This document shows positions 61,053-64,000 of a stretch of DNA of 64,000 nucleotides, piece after piece; the first letter of the stretch is position 1, and every line of letters begins with the position of its first letter. The DNA lies in contig NC_135566.1 of the NCBI RefSeq assembly GCF_964340395.1, positions 2,502,501 through 2,566,500 of the forward strand. Direction: 5' to 3'. The position numbers and the translations under genes are program-made. The notes under the pieces are model-generated. The model was not told the origin of the DNA. It saw nothing but the letters and a program-made list of their open reading frames with translations, and searched no databases. This DNA comes from Glandiceps talaboti (taxonomy: Eukaryota; Hemichordata; Enteropneusta; Spengelidae).

Positions 61053-61594
61053 GGTGGTGAACTTTATTCATTTTTGAAGGCTTTGTTGAAGTCTACGATC
61101 TGAAAAGTTTTTAAAATGAAAAAAAAAATTATACAAAATGTTTAATTTCATAAATACTTGTACAAGGACATACCAGTGATCCTGATAAGAGATCATTTAT
61201 AACATCACGAAAAAGTGTAAGGTTGATGAAAATTTTTGAAACTAGGTCAAAATATTAGATCCCAATTTATCACAGTTGATTTTTTGTTTTTAGAACTACA
61301 GAGTGTGATTCTCTGCATGTTTGATGTATGTTGCAGCAATTTTTGAGAAAATTTTTCAAAAATGTGAAATTTGTGGAGAGAAGCGTAAGAATAGAATTCA
61401 AAGGTCAGGACACTGAACATGTTGTTGTGGTGACAGGCAAGAGAGTCAGACGGTGAAAGCAGCAGATGTTGATATTTGAATAGAATTGTGAGTGGACATC
61501 ATCAATGTTGTATTATCACTCACTCACATGTTTGTACAAATGTGTCCATTTCAAAGCCCAGGTAAACCTAGATATCTATACGTCTCCTCCACAG

Positions 61595-61749
61595 ATGTTA
61601 CAAGGCCACAGCCGTCACCTCACTATTTACAAAGTCTTTTAATTCATTTATCAGTGAGCTGTGTCTTAATTCAGCTGGTCTTCATGTTTTATGACGTCCA
61701 ACGACGGAAATATAATTTTTTACACTTTTATAGTTGTATGTCTAAGTAA
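61595..61749 (+). CDS. candidate terminal exon (exon 4 of model A), phase 1 start
   Basis: The acceptor gatatctatacgtctcctccacag is one of the best in the window. Two bases complete the codon left by the microexon (giving Asp), then the frame reads VTRPQPSPHYLQS and a hydrophobic stretch (LLIHLSVSCVLIQLVFMFY), and ends with a basic tail at a stop (61747-61749). A GTGAGC donor at about 61652 would instead make it a short internal exon. The stretch resembles a membrane segment, but a basic gene product of this small size is not recognised. The other two frames have stops, one after only 15 codons, the other after 32. Confidence 0.3.
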
Positions 61750-62224
61750 TTTAAGACTCTCGAGTGACATAGGAAGTAAGCTATTATCAAATTAACAGAA
61801 AACCTTAATAAAAGTATAGTTTCAAGTTGTATGTTCGAAATTTTGGAATGTTGATCATCTGACAGTAAGTTTTTAGCCCTAGTCTTTCATCACATTTCTC
61901 TTTCCAGTAGAACTTTTCCAGGACTTTCCCCAACCTTCAAGGCATGTTTGAAATTCTACAACTTCAAGGAGTATATGATCCGTGCCTATTAGGGTCTCCA
62001 TAACAACCAAATTTAGCAATAAATAATTAAGAATTCTCAAACATTTCACTTATTTTAATTCTGTTTTTTATATAAGTAACACTTGTAACTAGACTAGAAC
62101 CATTTTCTGTTTTCAATTTACTGCATAACTGTATGGGTAAACCATGACCACAGTATCTACAGGCTATCTATTCTTGTACACAACATTAATTTGTCCATAT
62201 TCACACTGGTATATTTTACTGTTG
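61750..62224. other. AT-rich non-coding sequence
   Basis: No gene is seen. An AATAAA word lies at about 61807 (aaccttaataaaagtat) within 70 bases of the stop at 61749 and could serve as a poly(A) signal for model A. Confidence 0.4.
61805..61812 (+). terminator. possible poly(A) signal AATAAA
   Basis: The word taataaaa lies about 58 bases after the stop of the candidate exon 4. Such words are frequent in AT-rich DNA, so this supports model A only weakly. Confidence 0.2.
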
Positions 62225-62228
62225 CATC

Positions 62229-62537
62229 ACAAACACTGATGGCTCAAATGTCGGTCGTCAAGGCTCAAACATTGGTTGTCAAGGCTCAAATGTTGGTTGT
62301 CAAGGCTCAAACATTGGTTGTCAAGGCTCAAATGTTGGTTGTCTAGGCTCAAATGTTGGTTGTCAAGGTTCAAATGTTGGTTGTCAAGGCTCAAATGTTG
62401 GTTGTCAAGTCTCAAATGTTGGTTGTCAAGTCTCAAATGTTGGTTGTTAAGGCTCAAATGTTGGTTGTCAAGGCTCAAATGTTGGTTGTCAAGGCTCAAA
62501 TGTTGGTTGTCAAGGCTCAAATGTTGGTTGTCAAGTC
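62229..62537. repeat. 21-bp minisatellite, ~14-15 copies
   Basis: The unit ggctcaaatgttggttgtca(a) repeats every 21 bp. As 21 is 7 codons and the unit has no stop in several frames, both strands show heptapeptide repeats (LSLDNQH on the minus strand, LSRLKCW on the plus). These are consequences of the period, not evidence of a gene. Confidence 0.96.
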
Positions 62538-63059
62538 CTCAACAGTCATTCATCTCTAAATAAATTCATGATCTGTTTCTGGAAAACAAACTCAAAGGAA
62601 CTAAATTCTCTCTAAACTAAAACACAAAGTTTCTTTCATCATACAAAGCTTCTGATGCAGTAAAAATAGTAAAAAAAAAGCATAAATTATACAAATCACT
62701 GTGAAAGAACAGAACATCAAAAAAGGAAGACTACAGTTACTTTGTTTAATGGAAATCAGACTAATGACTATCATTCTATTTAAAACAGTTTTATCATTCT
62801 TGGTATTTGTGCTAAAAAGTAATTCTAAATAAAGTTAATACAATCTAAATGAATTCAAAAAGTACAGTTAAACTGGGTTTCTCATAAAAACTGTAGTACG
62901 AGGCATAGAAAATGTACATAGATTTACCCGTGTAACAGGGTTCAAAACTTTCACAAAAAACACGGCTTATTGCAAAAGTCAAATTACAGACTGCCACCCC
63001 ATTTATAACAATTCTATCACAATTACTATTCCCTAATTATCGGACTATAGTGTTCCACA
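62538..63059. other. AT-rich non-coding sequence
   Basis: Nothing supported is present. Confidence 0.5.
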
Positions 63060-63400
63060 AAAATGGTACAATCACCCTCAATTATAGAGGACAGCGTTTA
63101 ACCAGGCCACATGAAAATCCACACATGGCCTTCAGATAAAAGGGGCAAGAATTGGCACTCACCCTTGTATTATCGGATGTTACCTACTCATTACAAACAA
63201 TAGAAATACACTTGCCGCTAATTGTATTCAACTTCCCAAACCCTTGTAATTAGGTTTTGAATGCTCCCTTTTGGGACTTGCCTTCTAGTCAACAATAATC
63301 AAATTTAGTAGGATAGTGTGTGGATTATGCATTTGCTCTATTATAACACATTGCAAGTACACGTAAATGGTTTCCGATCTTTTAGTTTGGCTCGTAAACT
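63060..63400. promoter_or_regulatory. candidate conserved non-coding element 8
   Basis: A GC-richer block contains gcgtttaaccaggccacatg, ccacacatggccttcagata, attacaaacaatag (SOX/FOX-like), cgctaattgtattc and cttgtaattagg (TAATTG/TAATTA homeodomain cores). No frame is supported. Confidence 0.35.
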
Positions 63401-64000
63401 TGGCATACAAAGACACATACTACCAATATGTCTATTGAATACAAGGAGACAGTTAGACTGGCTTGTTTCTAGGAGTCACATATGAGGAAACGTCTGTCAA
63501 TGTCGGTCAAAACTTTGCTAGTTTTTTTTTTTGAAAGGCTAATCATAAAAGCCAGGAAAAGTAACTCTTTTTCTCTTTGAGTCAGCGCCAGTAAATTTTA
63601 GTGGTTTTTATTGAACCAGACATAAAGACTAGACTAATTAATATTTTGCAGTTCAATAAATTGACATTGAATTAAGAGAACTATGATTTTACAAGTTATA
63701 TATAGTGAATAAAAACACTCATTTTTGTCTGGTGGACAAATACTCACATTGCCAAAGTTACATTTCAAAAGTTGAATTTTGAAAACTTCCTTACGTTCAA
63801 AAAGTAAATAATTTTCAACATGACAAATGAAACTATTCAGCAAATGTTAAAAATAAATGGAACCGATTGACATCTTAAATAACCCAATTAAAAACCAATC
63901 AATATCATTTGATGTTTCCTTGACAATAAATTTATTATTATACTATAACAATCTGAATGACTTAGAAATTACTATTAAGGTCAGAAGGAAACTTTGAACA
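63401..64000. other. AT-rich non-coding sequence to the window end
   Basis: No gene or repeat is seen. The minus-strand frame 63634-63843 has no support. Confidence 0.5.

Overview
This is metazoan nuclear DNA, AT-rich (by eye about 35% GC) and packed with microsatellites, minisatellites and small palindromic transposons. Nothing in it is prokaryotic: there are no close-packed reading frames, and almost all long frames are microsatellite artefacts. The repeat style (dense di- to pentanucleotide arrays, a TA-flanked element with ends CTGTAAACCTG and TTTTCGCG motifs, a tRNA-headed SINE) suggests a marine invertebrate. The phylum cannot be fixed from the sequence alone. I recognise no gene by name.

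Layout: (1) About 1-12.9 kb is richer in CpG and holds bZIP-type palindromes, an RFX-like minisatellite, several exon-like segments with good splice signals, and a candidate first coding exon at 8751-8790. (2) From about 13 kb to the end, CpG is strongly depleted except in short islands. This looks like the inside of a very long intron-rich or gene-poor locus. It holds a 4.3-kb satellite of a 46-bp unit (44666-48961, about 93 copies) and many smaller arrays. It also holds two inverted copies of one MITE family (13537-13909, 44174-44570), a separate 206-bp MITE (18141-18346), a SINE (39340-39512, minus) and a 500-bp foldback element inserted into a minisatellite with a 9-bp target duplication (35977-36476). 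(3) Scattered through this are GC- and CpG-richer islands of 200-450 bp with clusters of homeodomain, POU and RFX-like words. They resemble conserved non-coding elements around developmental genes, but conservation cannot be tested here.

Best gene hypothesis: four plus-strand segments with strong splice signals (8751-8790, 35348-35412, 54906-54930, 61595-61749) have matching phases (1/1, 0/0, 1/1). Joined, they give an uninterrupted frame of 95 codons from an ATG to a stop, the last part hydrophobic. It is a phase-consistent model, not a proven gene; chance splice signals are common in 64 kb. Other isolated exon-like segments are listed separately with low confidence.

I found no complete recognisable protein domain, no rRNA, no functional tRNA, no CRISPR and no viral gene. 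The most interesting material is structural: the nested foldback element, the 46-bp satellite, and minisatellites whose every unit carries a binding-site-like or splice-site-like motif.
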